From: Chondrilla cf. caribensis
Lineage: Eukaryota; Porifera; Demospongiae; Chondrillida; Chondrillidae
Assembly: GCA_964020155.1 (NCBI GenBank)
Contig: OZ026563.1
Location: forward strand, 818,824 to 882,823
DNA: 64,000 nucleotides
Reading direction: 5' to 3'
The position numbers and the translations under genes were made by a program. Below the pieces are notes generated by a model, which saw only the letters and a program-made list of their open reading frames with translations, did not search any database and was not told where the DNA came from. Below, piece after piece: positions 23,201 through 39,459 of this stretch (position 1 is its first letter; every line of letters begins with the position of its first letter).

Positions 23201-26046
23201 CTAAGAACTTTCAATCTAAGAAAGTGTTTCGCTGGCACTTTGCCAAAGCAGGATGAGACAGACAATGCAGACATTGGGGAGTACGTTTATTTATCCTGCG
23301 CTTTTTAAAATTGGCAATAAACTAGTTACTACACGCCTTCCTCGGGAGTACCGTATTTACTGCTCTTGCCCTTGGGTCTCACACAGTAAATACGGTACTC
23401 CCTCGGAAGGCGTGTAGTAACCAGTACATACACCCTGTTTACAGATGATGCAACTACTACATGCAGTGTGAAACCTATACTGTATGAATTTCACCTCTAT
23501 GGTATCCTCCAAGTTCTTCACTCTCTCTCTTTGCGAAACCTCCAACTCCTTGTTTCCATGTTTGAGCTGTTCATTTTCTTCTTCAAGTTTGACTTTCTCT
23601 CTCTTAAAATCATCATTTTTGCGCTTCAGGGCTTTGTTCTCTTCAGACATATCTTCCATTCTATTTAATAATCGTGTTGTTTGTTTCTGATGAAAGAAGT
23701 ACATAACCTCATATGAAGACTGCTCCATTGTGGGGACAGAAGCAAGTACACAATAGAGAAATATGTCCGCGTAATATACGTATCTGCACAAGCATGTCCA
23801 CCTATGACCATGTATACTAGATCACATCTATACATGTACACATAGCATATGTTCATATTATGTAGAGTATGTACATGTATATGTACACACATGGTGCTTA
23901 CGTACACCCATTACAGAGTATGGTTGTACATAACTCACAGGTCCGCTCTCTGTAGGAGATAGGACATCTTCCTTCTTTCTTAATTTTCTTTCAAGTTCTT
24001 CATTTTCTTCAGTTGCCCTTGAAATCTCTCTGTCTTTCCTGTCCAACATGCGCTGCAGATTTTTCTTCTGCTCCATCAGTTCATCTTTGCTTTCCAAAGC
24101 TCTCCTGCACTCCTCCTCTTTCTGTTTGAGCTGTCTCCTCCACTTGTCCATGTCTTCCAGAAGTGCCCTTTTCTCCTGCTGCAGATGTTCAACCTGTCTC
24201 AAAAGCTCATCATCCCTTTCAGTTGAACCGGATTTAAGGTTCAAGCATTCCTGGTCTTTCTGCTTCAACTGAACCTTCAATGAGTCAATAACTGATTTGA
24301 GATAACTTTGTTCATCTTCACTGTGCTCCTCGGCATTCTTCAACTATAGATCACAAGAAAACATCACAGCCCCCACACTACATATGTCATATACATACGT
24401 ACATGTGTAGTACATTATGTTCGTACATATGTACATGTTATAGTTGTAGCATGTATGTACGTATGTATGTACATGTAGTAGGTAATTCCCTCCTTGGGTT
24501 GGTACATGGGAAATGTACTCACTACAGAAGAGGATCAACCAGGATACATGTACTTAAACTGCATAATCTTAAAGATTAATTGAAACAATTAACAAGTGTG
24601 TTCACACCAGGGAGTGTGTGGCATCACAGATGTGGATTGGTCCCTCTGGTCCTTCAACTACGTACCACTGGAACTATCGAGTACACCTCACCTTCCCACA
24701 CACTTCATTGTACTTGGCCCTCCATTCTGAGCTCTCTTGTTTGAGCTTCATCCAATCTTCCTCGTATTGCTTTTGAACTTCCTGAGAAACGGACTCCCTG
24801 TCCTTCTGCGAGATCTTTGCAGAAACATCCAAACTCTCCAACTGCTGTTTGGTGTCCTGTAGATTGCGCTGAAGTGCACTGTTGTCAATGTGAATCTGCT
24901 GCAATCTCTGGACAGGAGAAAAACAGTGTGTGTTGACAGAGTGTGCACGTACGTACATACTTACACAAACTGTATGATACATACATACAGACTTCAAATA
25001 GTATGTACAGTCTACACAACAAATCAGGTTTTTGTACATACGTACATACATATACTCATAATACAGTCTATGAAGCAATGCACGTGCATACATAATATGT
25101 GTACACATATACATACGTACATCATGCAAGGATATTGGATTAACAATTCAATACTGTTACGAACATTGACAAGGATCCTTTGTAAAAATACGTATTATAT
25201 GCTGTAGTTGAGTTGACCTGAAGAGGAGTTAGTACATGTACGTACCTATACGTACGTACCAATACGTACATACATGTGTAAGTTTTTTCATTGTGATATT
25301 GTTGTTGGTCAGGTGTCAGTCTCTGGTTGGATTCTAACCCGAATATCTATCAATGCCTTCATAAATCACCCACAGTAGACAAACTTCAAGGCGGACAAAT
25401 TCCCCACTCCACCTGGCCCCATACCTGTCGGAGAGCACTGAGCTCCTTTTTATTCTTTGCATTTTCCTCCACCAGGTCATCGTATCGGCGTTTCATCTCG
25501 GAGGATTCCTTCCTCAAAGCATCTCGCTCCATGGCTGCCCTGCTGTAGTCTTCCTTGTACGCATCCCTCTTCTCACGCAACTCCTCAAAGTCCTAAAACA
25601 ACACAAATATCATCTCACACACAATATACGTATGACAACGAAGACAAAGTATGATATGTAACAGTATTAAAACAGCCATTTAAAAGTACATGCAGACATA
25701 CGTACATACCTACTTACTGTACGTATATCAGAGTATAGATAAACAAAATGCGTACATATGCAAAAGTATAAACAAATCCAAATAAGTACAACTGCATATT
25801 ACCAGTCTGTCTAGGACTGTGCATGTATGTATGTATGGTACAGTATGGACAGACCTGGTCCTTTAGCTCCAAGGCCATCTTATAATTCTTGAGCTCTTCC
25901 TTGAGGATGGAGTAGTCCTTTCGCAGTCTCTCCATTTCCCGGGTGTCTCCCTGCATGCTTGGCTGCTGTGGACGGCCACCGATGGGTGCACCTTGCTACA
26001 GGGGTCACAGAAGAAGGAATACTAACAGTATTCTTTGAGTGTACCA

Positions 26047-26091
<45 letters not shown>

Positions 26092-27164
26092 GTAAAATAT
26101 CATATACAACACTTATCCATGTAATTATCCACCTACACACCTGTGTATGTGTACGTACGTATGTATGCGTATATGTACGTACATATGTACATACATGTAC
26201 CTGTGTAAGCACGTACATATACTGATACATACAGCACATACAACTACAGACGCATAATTACCATCAAGTGTGAAATGCGGTTTTCCAAATTAGATATGGT
26301 CTCCTTATGAGTGGTGACCTCCTCCCTCAGACTCCTAACTGTTGCTTCCACTTCAATGTTCTTGCTCTTGTAGGAAAGAACCACAATCTTTGCATCCTCA
26401 AACTGCTTGGTTGCTTCACTGGACATCTTCTTCTCCTTTTCCAATTCCTTTTTGTGTTTCCGCTTCAAGGCTTTGACAGCTTGGTCAGTTTCATCTATCT
26501 TTGACATGCTGATCGCTCTCATCTTATTTATCTCGTTCTGAAGTTCCTCGTTCCGATTCATCGCAAGTCGAAACCTCTCCAGCATGCTTTGGAACATCTC
26601 CTTGTCCGGCATCATCTCACTGGGTGGATAGCGTCTCTGTTCTGAATTAAACTCTTCATCCACGAGCTGCACCTCATCCCGGCTCCTGCGAGCAGGCAGG
26701 TGAGTTCTGTAACAACACACCAAGCAACGAGAAGGATTGTATACAAACACACTTACAATAAAAGGTGCCACATAAACAGATTGCTATATTCATAATTTCA
26801 ACTAAGTAGGTATATACGTACGTATATGCATGCAATACTATATCCATGTACATATTGCGTATATACGTATTACCATAATACCTTCCATACACATGTACAT
26901 ATACACGCACACTATGGTTCACATGTACGCATAGAACAGAAAGATGAGCTGATGTTTGCACCCAACTTGAAAAACAGTATTCACTACAGAGCCAGTGTGT
27001 GTTATGGTGTATTCTCGCGTAGCCAGCCCCCTTTCCTGAAGGGATTGTAGTGGTTGAATTACATACGTAGGTTTCAAAGGATAGTCTGAATAAATGTACA
27101 TGGTTAAACTACAAAGAAATCTGGATCATAGGGTTTATGCTGTACATAGACACACACGTACACA

Positions 27165-27226
<62 letters not shown>

Positions 27227-27342
27227 TACCCAGCTTCATGCCTGGTATCACTGGAGAACCACGCTTCTCTGGGGGGTCGTGGTGGTGGTTGCTTGATTTC
27301 GTGGTTGATTGTGTCCGAATCTATAAGATCATAACTGCTCAT
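20241..27342 (-). CDS. NEMO/optineurin-like long coiled-coil protein with C-terminal C2HC zinc finger
   Basis: Twelve exons: 27342-27230, 26706-26262, 25995-25855, 25592-25425, 24907-24692, 24343-23939, 23686-23495, 22606-22476, 22160-22065, 21779-21581, 20980-20745, 20541-20241; 880 aa. The N-terminus is Pro-rich (KQPPPRPPREAW), then about 600 residues of almost continuous coiled coil. Near the C-terminus FKQFKSDFEAERSG resembles the UBAN ubiquitin-binding core (DFxAERxxR) of NEMO, optineurin and ABINs. A Pro/Gly linker and a terminal zinc finger C-x2-C-x12-H-x3-C (CPIC ... RHASGC) follow, with the same spacing as the NEMO and optineurin fingers. Inference: a ubiquitin-reading scaffold. It is twice the length of NEMO and the UBAN arginine register is imperfect, so another zinc-finger coiled-coil family (TAX1BP1-like) is possible. 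Confidence 0.72.
20630..20732. repeat. GA-rich (GAGAGG)n tract
   Basis: Purine-rich simple repeat in the last intron of the NEMO-like gene, just past its exon 11 donor. CU-rich in the transcript. Confidence 0.95.
22205..22430. repeat. Minisatellite (GACAGGAGGGTGTAGACCA)
   Basis: About eight copies of a unit near 26 bp in the intron between NEMO-like exons 8 and 9. Confidence 0.93.
23053..23097. repeat. Short perfect-type hairpin
   Basis: Arms of 20 bp (23053-23072 and 23078-23097) around a 5-nt loop TTGAC, with one G:T-type mismatch, in the 888-bp intron between NEMO-like exons 7 and 8. Confidence 0.9.
23325..23421. repeat. Foldback element with 38-bp arms
   Basis: 23325-23362 and 23384-23421 are inverted copies matching at 36 of 38 positions, with a 21-bp loop. 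It lies in the same intron as the 23053 hairpin. It could be a foldback MITE or a hairpin of the pre-mRNA. Confidence 0.92.
26048..26089. repeat. (CA)n microsatellite
   Basis: UG in the NEMO-like transcript, in the intron between exons 2 and 3. Confidence 0.95.
27168..27222. repeat. (CA)n microsatellite
   Basis: UG in the NEMO-like transcript, 7 bp after the exon 1 donor. Confidence 0.95.
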
Positions 27343-27838
27343 GGCCAATCAGATGATCAGATCCGCTGACACTGTGGTGGATTCAAGACACACTGTTGTC
27401 TTAGCTTGTCTATCACAGAAATTGAATAATAATAGCATTAATTCTACTGAGAACTGAATAAAAATATTCACTCATACATGGCAAACAAACAAAAAGGCTA
27501 CACATATAGAAGTAGCCATTTTTATATTATTAGCCTCCGAGTCACTCACATACAATATAAGTTCAACGATGTTTTCTAAGTTAAGAAACTTGGAAACGCT
27601 AAAATCTTGGTATATGTACTAAAATGATTACTGACAATCAAAAAACGGATGAAAATATACCTTGAATTTAGGTTTAAGAACAAGCAAAGTCTTCAGCAAT
27701 AGTGACGTGATACACCAAAGGTGGTTTCATAGGAGAAGTCCCGTGAGTCATTGAAACGGAATTTGATTGGTCTATTAGCATTACATCATCAAAGTGCACG
27801 TGAAAGAGGCGTGGCTCGCTACCTTAGCAACGAGCAAA
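27343..27838. promoter_or_regulatory. Divergent promoter region (NEMO-like / ODAD3)
   Basis: 496 bp between start codons at 27342 (minus) and 27839 (plus). The right end carries the X-box listed separately. No coding exon is evident inside. Confidence 0.5.
27818..27831 (+). promoter_or_regulatory. Candidate RFX X-box
   Basis: GCTACCTTAGCAAC fits the RFX consensus of two inverted half-sites, GYTNCC-N2-RGYAAC. It ends 7 bp before the ODAD3 ATG. RFX factors drive motile-cilium genes in animals, which fits this target. Confidence 0.6.
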
Positions 27839-29147
27839 ATGACGGCCAGTTTGAGGGAAGAAATCGACGAACTTCGCAGGAAACTCGCCCTTTTAGGTAC
27901 GTTCATCATTAAAGTAGGTACAACTGAATAATCCTATTTGTTTATCCCAGATGGCGACAAAAAGGCGTATTATGAAAATTCTCAGTACAGTATCGAACAG
28001 AACAATAAGAAAATTGCCAAACTACGAACCGAGAACAAGCAGCTTCGAACAAGACTTTCCGCTAAAATGCAGGTAATTTTACCCAGAGGAAGTAGTAGGT
28101 AGTACTGTACATCTTACCACATCACTTGTATCTGTACATTAATATTATATTGTACTGAATAGGCAGATGATGATGTGGTCTCTGCTGTGTTCAAGAATCA
28201 CAACATCCGCCAGCCAGCTGAACTGAGAGGTGTGACTGGAGATGTGAGTGTACCGTACACTTAGCTCATCAGCAATGACATTATGTTTGTTTGTTTGCAT
28301 CATGAAAATTTTACCTCTCATGTACAGACTGCAGTTCGACTTTATGACCAAACGATATGTGAAATGATCAAACGTCATAATCATCTCCAACACAAAGCAA
28401 GATCACATCAGGAAAAACTTGCATCCTTGGAGGTACAATTGGCCCAGATGCAAAGTGAGAAGGAGGCTGTAGTGTCAACACCAGTGAAGGATTCAGCTGA
28501 AGCACAAAAACTACGGGTACTTGAAAACAGACTTGAAAAGGCCATCACAAAGTGTAATGAGACCACACATATCAGCAAGACTTACGCCTTTATTGTGCAA
28601 AAATTTGAAGCGGTTAGTAGGTTTGTATTCGTCAACATGTACGTACGTACATACGTATGTATAATGTACATATTTTGTGTATGTGTGGGATGGCATATGT
28701 ATGTATATTATATGTACATATGTACTATTCACTAATACATATATCCTGTTTGGAGGACTGTCATACCAAATTTGACTCCCCCCCAAAAAACTTTCACTTT
28801 CGTAGTTGTGTTTATACAAACACACACGAGTGTGTGTGTTTGTGTGATGCAAAAATATTACAGGAGCCCTCTGGAGTGAATCTATCCGTAATATTTGTAC
28901 ATATATATGTACGTAGAAGTGTAGAGCAGAAAATGGTTTTGATATACTGATGATGCCCTTCAGCTTGAATTGAAAATTGGTGCTAACTACAGAACCAGTG
29001 TGTGTGTGTGTGATGGCATACGTATATACATACGTACGTACGTATGTGCATTTACGTATGTACGTATGTATATACCATCCATTAGTTCTTATATCCTGTT
29101 AGGAGGACTTTCACTTTTGTTGTTGTGTTCATGCTAATGATGTAATC

Positions 29148-29226
<79 letters not shown>

Positions 29227-31718
29227 GTACATATGTATGTATTACATATGTAAAGGTATGACTCCCGTAATGTTGTCCAGGCCTTTTGCTTCTATAGGAA
29301 AGACTCCACTTTGACAATCAAATTGCAGCTTTGGAGAAAGCTATCAAACAACGCAAGAAGGACCTGAAGGACCACCAGAGTATGTGCAATGATGCCCAGT
29401 TGGCCAGAGACATTGCTAAAGCTGAGCTGATGAGACAGGAGGAATTGAACATTCGAGTGCGCAAAGAGAGGGAAAAGGAATTGATGACTTACAAGAAACA
29501 AGCAGAAGAAAAGAAGGAGTTTGCTGAAAGAGTTGAAAGGAGGTTAAACCGAATGTCACTCAGCAACCAAGAGGAAGCAGCCGTTGGTGAGTACATATAT
29601 GTAATGCAATTACGTACTTAGTGGTTTGTGGGGAGGAAATGGCATGCATATGTATTTGCTTGAATGCACATGTGTATATTACGTACTTACAGTACATATG
29701 TATGTACATACATATATTATTCTAAATTACATATGAGGTTGTATATATATCACGCTCGTACGTACATGTTTATGTACATGGTTGTATATGTGCAGTTGGT
29801 TCACAAGGACCCACTGAAGAGGAGGACCAAGAAGCCAAGATTACTTCCTATGAAGAAGCTCTGATGAAGATCAAGGATGCCACTGGTGTAGCCAGCATAC
29901 AGGAAGTTGTGGAGAGGTTTCTCTCCCAGGGAGCCACAAGACAGCACCTGGAGAGTCTGAAGGAGGAAAATACAAGGCAGATTGCAAGGCTCACAGAGGA
30001 GAAGGTACATTTGAAAGATACATTCTTCTTTTTTCTTACACTTCAACAAGCATGTATGTCACATTGTTGTTGCTTTTTCTTGACAGAACAAACTACGAGC
30101 ACATTTTGAGGAGATGAAGTATTCTGGTGAAGCAAAAATGTCCAGTGGACAACGGATGTTGGAAGAGTTTCAATCCCACCTTGAGGAGGCTAAGAGCAAG
30201 TACATATCTCTCACCTGATCACCATTGGTATTTTATAATTTACTGTCAGAGGCAAGAAGCACAAATTATGGGAAAAAAAGCTGTCCTATCGCAGTAATCC
30301 TATGGTAGCTACTTTGCACTGCTCTAAAGTTTGTCGATTCTGATTTGTAGAATACTTGTCCATGATGAGGTGCATACATACGTACATACATACATGTGCA
30401 TCCACCTACATAATATGTACACACTTGAGTATCAGATAACATACGCATATACTACGTATATGTGTGTGTGTGTGTGTGCGTATACTTCGATACTGCATCT
30501 ATTTTGTGTGTGTGTGCTCAGTCATGATGCAATGGTCATATCCTATATAGGACACAGGAGGCAGAAGCACAAGCTGACAAGGTTACTAGATTATTGGGAG
30601 CACTTGGAGCTGGTGTTGAACATCTGTCTGAAAAACTGCAGCACATTAAGGCAGTGAGTGGGACGTACACGGCATATCCACATTTTGTGCTTGATCCCTT
30701 TGTTTGGATGTAAATAGTGTATTAACACTCCTTTCACCACTGGGGGATGCTTCTATTGTTCCCTACGTGGACATAGGGGTCAGACTAGTTAATTTATTTT
30801 CACATCTTCAATTTGGACACAGGATATTCCAAGTCCCAATGGGGCCCTTTGATTGGACATCTTATTTAGACTTTTGATTGGCTATACCAGGCTACATACG
30901 TACGTGTCTATCAAGGGATTACATAAAAAGTAAATTGTAGTGGCTTGCCAGATGAAGCTCATGTGGACAAAAGGTTGCATTTAATTTTTTAATTTTAATT
31001 TTGACATGCAAAAATTGTCCAACACCTTGCTCATTTTATGTTCATAGCATACATACAAAATCAAAAAATGATAAGATTTTTACACTTGTTCGTGTTTACG
31101 TTTATGATTAGCCCCAAACTCATACTCTAAAGCCGAAGTTAGACCCAACATCCAGTGAGTATGTGCTGGACCTCCTCAGCACTTGTGAGCAGAAACTAGT
31201 ATTGTTAGCAGAAGACCTTTCATCACGAGACCTGGAAACACTGCAAAAAGAGATGGAGGATGATGAGGTATGTGTTGTATAGTGGATACATACGTATGTA
31301 CTATACACACACTATACTGATTGACATGTAGGGAAGCATGTACACTACTTCTTGTCCTCTATTTCAACAGTTCAGAACCAAGGTTGAAGCCCATATCCCC
31401 ACAGAAAACGTACGCATTCAGCTCCCAAAGGACTCCTCACAGTCCACTATGTTCCGAGACGGTAAGCCCGTTAGCACACTCATCCATACACACAGTACAA
31501 AGCAGTGATTACTATACGTATACACACAGACAACTTCTACACCACAAGTAATGTGGATTACTTTCTCTTATTTCTTAAACATAGACAGTGACAGTGGTTC
31601 TGATGAGGAATTTGTTACACGTGAGAAAATGAAGATGACAGCACAGGCCCTTGTTGAGGCCAAAATGAAGAAGAAGCCATCAGATGATGATGACGCTGCA
31701 CCCAAAAAGAGACGCTGA
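27839..31718 (+). CDS. ODAD3: ODAD3/CCDC151, outer dynein arm docking complex subunit
   Basis: Axonemal coiled-coil protein that docks outer dynein arms on ciliary doublets; human loss causes primary ciliary dyskinesia (family knowledge). Eleven exons: 27839-27896, 27951-28072, 28163-28243, 28328-28612, 29298-29586, 29796-30004, 30087-30199, 30551-30653, 31112-31267, 31371-31461, 31585-31718; 546 aa (human about 595). Diagnostic stretches: EIDELRRKLALLDGDKKAYY, LRVLENRLEKAITK, ARDIAKAELMRQEE, KIKDATGVASIQEVVERFLS, MKYSGEAKMSSGQ, HLSEKLQHI and the tail DSGSDEEFVTREKMKM. The C-terminus is basic (APKKRR). An RFX X-box lies just upstream. Confidence 0.95.
29154..29222. repeat. (TG)n microsatellite
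   Basis: ODAD3 intron 4, about 75 bp before exon 5. UG in the transcript. The same intron also holds two diverged copies of a block containing TATATCCTGTT.GGAGGACT (near 28740 and 29090). Confidence 0.95.
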
Positions 31719-31744
31719 CAGGCAATGGAGCCCACTCACTCTCG

Positions 31745-33388
31745 TCATTGAACTTGAACTTGAGCTCTCTTCCATACAATTATTGTACCCTGCATTGCAG
31801 TGATATTAAAACGTACCATTTTGTTGGAAAGTACAGAAAGTATTGTAGTACAGTTGTGTACAACTCAGTCCTAAGGTACGTACATCATATGCGCACCTCT
31901 GAATCACTTGAAGCAAGTATGCTCTCATCATAAGCCCAGCACACGTCGAGGATGGGGACAGACTTCCCAGCTGCAGATAGCTTGTTGAATGGAGTGCCCT
32001 TTTCAATGTCAAAGAAGTAAACCATCCCATCCTCACTTCCTGTCACTGGGGGAGGTATGAACAATAAATTGTAACAATAATGTATAATAATGTCTTCTGG
32101 AGTTACAACACAGATACATGTAGCGTTGGTTGCACCCACTGTTAATCACAGGAACTTACCCACACATGCTCCCACCATAAAAGACATCACAGGACAGAAA
32201 GCACTTTTGATGCACTCAGAGGAATGCTTGAAGCTTGTGAATCTTCTCTTCAAGTAAACATCACCATTAGACAAGACTCTGCAAATACAAAGATAACAAT
32301 CAAACTTTGTCACCCCTCCTATTTCGATTTCTGCACATACAACAAATGAGAAAAAACTGGGCTTTCTTGTGAAATATTCTACTGAAGGATGACATGTTAG
32401 AGACAGTTTGCGTTTATACGAAGAAGTACAGGTCATTTCACTACATTCAAACAAAGCCAGTTCTAACATCAATTTTTGGAGCATTTGAGCATGTATTATA
32501 CAGTTTCAAGTATGTTGGTAGACTTGATACAAAGTTTCGGCACACACACCCACACACCCACACACACACCCACACACGCACGCAAGCACACACACATACA
32601 AACAAACACACACACACACATACACACACCTGTACAATATGAGTGAGTTGTCGGCACAGTTCACCAGTAGTGAAGGGTCTCTAGCCTCCCGACTAATCCA
32701 ACTTCTCCACGAAATACAAGTTATAGGATGCCCAGAGGATACAACAATCCTGTTCGTGTGTGTGTGTTGTGCGTAAGCGTATAACAATAAAAAGTAGACA
32801 ACAATACAATGCATGTGAACAACAGACCTACTATGAAGGTATTGTTACTCACCGCTTGGAACGTGTTAGCTTCCCACTCACAATATCCAGATAAAATGAG
32901 AAAATGGAACCCTGGACAGGAAGTACGTATACATATGTATATTACATGACAAACTCCCCAGTGGAAGAGTAATATATGAATCAGGAATATGAAATGGATG
33001 TCCGGACATTCTGGACAGTGAATAATGGGACTGGGAATTACACTCCACACACCTTACTGTCACCTGCCCACAGCACATCACCGGATGCCTCAAATGTTAA
33101 CGCTAGACACATTCCAGCTGTTTTTCCTTGAGCCCCCTGAGGAAAGGGAAGATGTAGAAGATGGGATCGGAATAGAAGATTAGGACCATCATGTATGTAT
33201 CATGTAAATCGCACCTCAGCATGCAAATTGCATCACCTGGATGTGCATACACATGCAGAGACACTCACCTTTATCCTTTTACCAGTCGATGCATTGAAGA
33301 CTTTCACTTGTGACTTGTTGTTCCCAACCTTGAAATCCCAGTCAAGAAAACTACAATATGTACCATCAACATGCAGTGTGTGGTGCAA

Positions 33389-33449
<61 letters not shown>

Positions 33450-33913
33450 GTGTACATGTACATTGTGCTAGGATACAGCAATGAAGTTGCTGTAGACGGG
33501 ATGGAAACAGCAGCTGGTGTTCTGTACACCACTTGTGTCCGATATTCCTCTGAGACAGGTACCAGTTGAGGATTCCCACAATCGACATGTCCCGTCCGCA
33601 GACGCAGACACAATGTGGTCATTTGTGACAGACCAATCGAAATCTGTGAAAGGTACAAAAAATCAGTGATGTATAGTTAAGTGTGCCGGCTGTAGTAGTA
33701 ATTGAGGATGGTCTAGCAACACAGACTACAAACTCCATTTTATACCACTCACTGTTAACAGGACCCATGTGACCTCTGAGTAGAGAGACCAGTGCAGGAG
33801 GTTCAGCAGACAGTGAGAATATGGAGAGTGTCCCATCAAGTGAGCAGCAAGCCAGCCTTGTCTTGTCGTTGTGTGCAAAGCGCACTGCAACAACTACAAT
33901 GGAGAAAGTTAAC

Positions 33914-33961
<48 letters not shown>

Positions 33962-34934
33962 CAGGTGCACACACATACACACACACACACACACACATTG
34001 TTGTAAACAAAACAATTATTAATTTTACAGAAGACAATGACAAATCCAACAGCACATCACGATATGGTGTAATGATGTAGGAAGGTACCTGCAGCAGAGT
34101 GGTACCCAAACAAGTACTGCATCCCACTGAAACTGTAGTGCTCAGTCAGCGTCTTGTTGCCCTGCATGGCCCTGAAGACAGACAACACATTTATCGTCAA
34201 AGACAAGATAGAAAGCTCACAAGAGTGAGACAGAATAAGCGGTTGATAGCCCGCAAACAAGCATTACGATGCTGTAACTGGCACAGGAATGATTAAGTGA
34301 GACATCGAGACACAGAAATGAACACAATACACACATGTACAAGAATGCTGGAGTCATGGAGGATTGGTTAGCTCGCACACAAGTTATGTACATTATGGAA
34401 CAGTAACAGAGGGAATTTCCCAAGTGCCTTGTATCCTAGCAACCCACCTACTAGCTTCCGCTGACTTTGTTGGAATAAGTCCAGATGAAAATTTTGGACC
34501 AAGCTGTCGTCGCGGAAGATGGGGAGATGATGTCTCGGGTGAGATGATGTTGAGAGAGTCCATACTTGCTCTCCGACTGGCTATGTTGGAACTGGCTGCA
34601 CTCACACTGGTACTACCTTGCCTACAGCAGAAGATCAACCACACAGATGTGATTTGGAGGAGACAACTACTGTACATGCTTGCAGCCTACACTTCACAGT
34701 GTACCGAGTTGTCAACACCATCCATTGTATGACACTTGACAGCCCATTTATCATCAAAAGTGATATACATAGATAGATAATTATTATCGAATTGTAACAT
34801 GTCAATCGACACCAGGACATACCGTCCAATGAGGCACTGGAAGATAAACATGATATACCAAGAAAAAAGAACATGAACATACTACCAGCACTATCAATTC
34901 AACCACAAAATCTGTCCGTCCACATACATAAATA

Positions 34935-34974
<40 letters not shown>

Positions 34975-35620
34975 TTTTTTTTCATGAATTTTATTTCAAC
35001 AACCACCCAACACTAACATGCGAACTTGCTATGTAAACAACACCCACCACCCAGACTCAACAACCACCACCCAGGCTCAATGCTGACATGCACACAAACC
35101 TCTTATGTAGAGAACCATATTTTGTCTTCAAGATTTGAATCCTCAGCTTCAAGTACCCTTCTCTGGTCTCTGGTTTCTCATAGCAGCTGGCATTGTCTCT
35201 TAACAACTGATTCCTCCGTCTGATGTACAGTGTCCCTGCAAACGTACACAGATCACACGAATAATAATCAAACCATTTTCTCTTATAGCTCTTCGGATTT
35301 TGTTTTATATCATCTCCTCAATTTTCTGCAAATATATCACCAGGTAGCCCACTACTCTGATACATGAACAACATACAGTGAATTTCCATCAATTCGCCAC
35401 TACTTTAACCCCCACACCCTTTCTCCACTAACATTACTGTGCATGAATTCATTTGCAAATCAAAATATTTTTAAGATCTTGGTTCAAAAGCATTCAACTT
35501 ACTCTGTCTGGGATACGCTATCAGTCTCAATGAGTTATACTTTGCATCGACCGCTAATATTCTCTGGGCAACATTCAATCTAGCTTGACAGTCTATTCCT
35601 CGGTCCGTCCCTTCGGCCAT
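31745..35620 (-). CDS. WDR13: WDR13 WD-repeat protein
   Basis: Nuclear WD40 protein of poorly defined role. Thirteen exons: 35620-35503, 35235-35100, 34621-34448, 34171-34089, 33893-33753, 33643-33477, 33328-33269, 33136-33053, 32911-32853, 32749-32630, 32278-32160, 32045-31897, 31789-31745; 484 aa, practically the human length (485). Matches: AVDAKYNSLR, YIRRRNQLLRDNA, RFAHNDKTRLACCSLDGTLS, WRSWISREARDPSLL, AFCPVMSFMVGACV, TGSEDGMVYFFDIEKG, LDVCWAYDESILASSD. The final beta strand (GTIIVWKRAQ) comes from a 45-nt exon 26 bp from the ODAD3 stop; without it the last blade would be incomplete. Confidence 0.95.
33390..33448. repeat. (TG)n microsatellite
   Basis: WDR13 intron 6; CA in the transcript, about 30 bp after the donor. 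Confidence 0.95.
33919..33998. repeat. (CA)n microsatellite
   Basis: WDR13 intron 4; UG in the transcript, ending about 25 bp before the exon 5 acceptor. Confidence 0.95.
34934..34982. repeat. (AT)n followed by poly-T
   Basis: TA dinucleotides running into about 25 T, in the intron between WDR13 exons 2 and 3. On the minus strand this is poly-A followed by (TA)n, possibly the tail of a retroposed element. Confidence 0.9.
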
Positions 35621-35663
35621 GTTGCGTTTATCATGTGATGATCAGGTGACTACTGCAACAAAG

Positions 35664-39435
<3,772 letters not shown>

Positions 39436-39459
39436 CTTTGACATACACATACATAATCA

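Noticed and set aside
33545..33570. A 15-bp intron between GTACCT and CTCAGAG in WDR13
   Set aside because: The sequence reads straight through in frame and matches WDR13, so exon 6 is continuous to 33477.
35619..35663. WDR46 start at 35619
   Set aside because: In frame, but it would leave no leader outside the WDR13 coding start, and the added residues look unconserved. Kept as an alternative only.
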